Positions 63,980-64,000 of a stretch of DNA of 64,000 nucleotides are shown piece by piece (the first letter of the stretch is position 1; each line of letters opens with the position of its first letter). Made by a program: the position numbers and the translations under genes. The notes under the pieces are model-generated. The model did not search any database. It had not been told where the DNA came from and saw nothing but the letters and a program-made list of their open reading frames with translations. Origin of the DNA: Parasediminibacterium sp051861445 (GTDB taxonomy: Bacteria > Bacteroidota > Bacteroidia > Chitinophagales > Chitinophagaceae); assembly GCA_051861445.1 (NCBI GenBank), contig JBHYCS010000020.1, forward strand, positions 30,729 to 94,728, written 5' to 3'.

Positions 63980-64000
63980 CTTTAGGTTTGTTTTAAGTTC

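Noticed and set aside
1..64000. CRISPR arrays, rRNA or tRNA genes
   Set aside because: No regularly spaced repeats, and no rRNA or tRNA-like sequences were recognised by reading; a covariance-model scan was not possible.

Overview
The window is low-GC DNA from a Bacteroidota chromosome, most likely a member of the Chitinophagaceae or a close relative. The pointers are a SusC/SusD pair, a type IX secretion sorting domain, CarboxypepD-type N-terminal domains on TonB-dependent receptors, a bacterial acyl-CoA-binding protein, a Bacteroidota-type short AMP nucleosidase, a very AT-rich base composition and start sites without strong Shine-Dalgarno sequences. No rRNA, tRNA, CRISPR array, transposase or integrase was seen. 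The family-level placement is inference from gene content.

Layout. 1-3.9 kb: the 3' part of ftsK (5' end outside the window) and a UbiD-family decarboxylase. 4.1-28.4 kb: a large glucurono(arabino)xylan utilisation locus. Its minus-strand arm holds two tandem LacI-type regulators, a GH67 alpha-glucuronidase, an SDR oxidoreductase, an acetylesterase, a polysaccharide deacetylase, a GH10 xylanase, a GPH-type sugar symporter, a cytoplasmic GH43 and a GH3 enzyme with a PA14 insert. Its plus-strand arm holds SusC, SusD, a GH10 lipoprotein interrupted by a carbohydrate-binding module, mannonate dehydratase UxuA, and an exported GH43 that is split by a one-base frameshift. The logic reads as follows: surface xylanase and SusCD capture and import, periplasmic removal of acetyl, glucuronosyl and xylosyl groups, symport into the cytoplasm, then GH43 cleavage and entry of glucuronate into the UxuA pathway. 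The same 12-base LacI-type half-palindromic operator core precedes both regulators, and one copy lies in the divergent gap with susC.

28.4-33.5 kb: miscellaneous genes (membrane protein, M42 aminopeptidase, UbiA-like membrane protein, lipoprotein, LuxE-like acyl transferase). 32.8-39.8 kb: a conserved cluster RDD / SpoIIM-like / membrane protein / DUF4129 / DUF4350 / MoxR ATPase / DUF58, probably an envelope-associated MoxR system. 39.8-43.4 kb: a small accessory stretch with a short conserved protein, a 37-residue antitoxin-like ORF, a four-TM KAP-family P-loop NTPase (possible phage defence) and debris-like non-coding DNA. 43.4-64 kb: housekeeping and envelope genes, including dnaE, an NlpC/P60 lipoprotein, folB, a geranylgeranyl-reductase-like flavoprotein with an acyl-CoA-binding protein, a VWA-like exported protein, AMP nucleosidase, an orphan LuxR-type response regulator with a striking inverted repeat upstream, a peroxiredoxin, a minimal protein made of little more than a signal peptide and a T9SS sorting domain, an RlmI-type methyltransferase, grpE-dnaJ and a TonB-dependent receptor.

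The items most worth a second look are the KAP NTPase island, the LacI operator pair, the frameshifted GH43, a roughly 40-base two-block dispersed repeat (47101-47140 and 63941-63979), a GC-rich non-coding island before grpE, and the repeats upstream of the response regulator.
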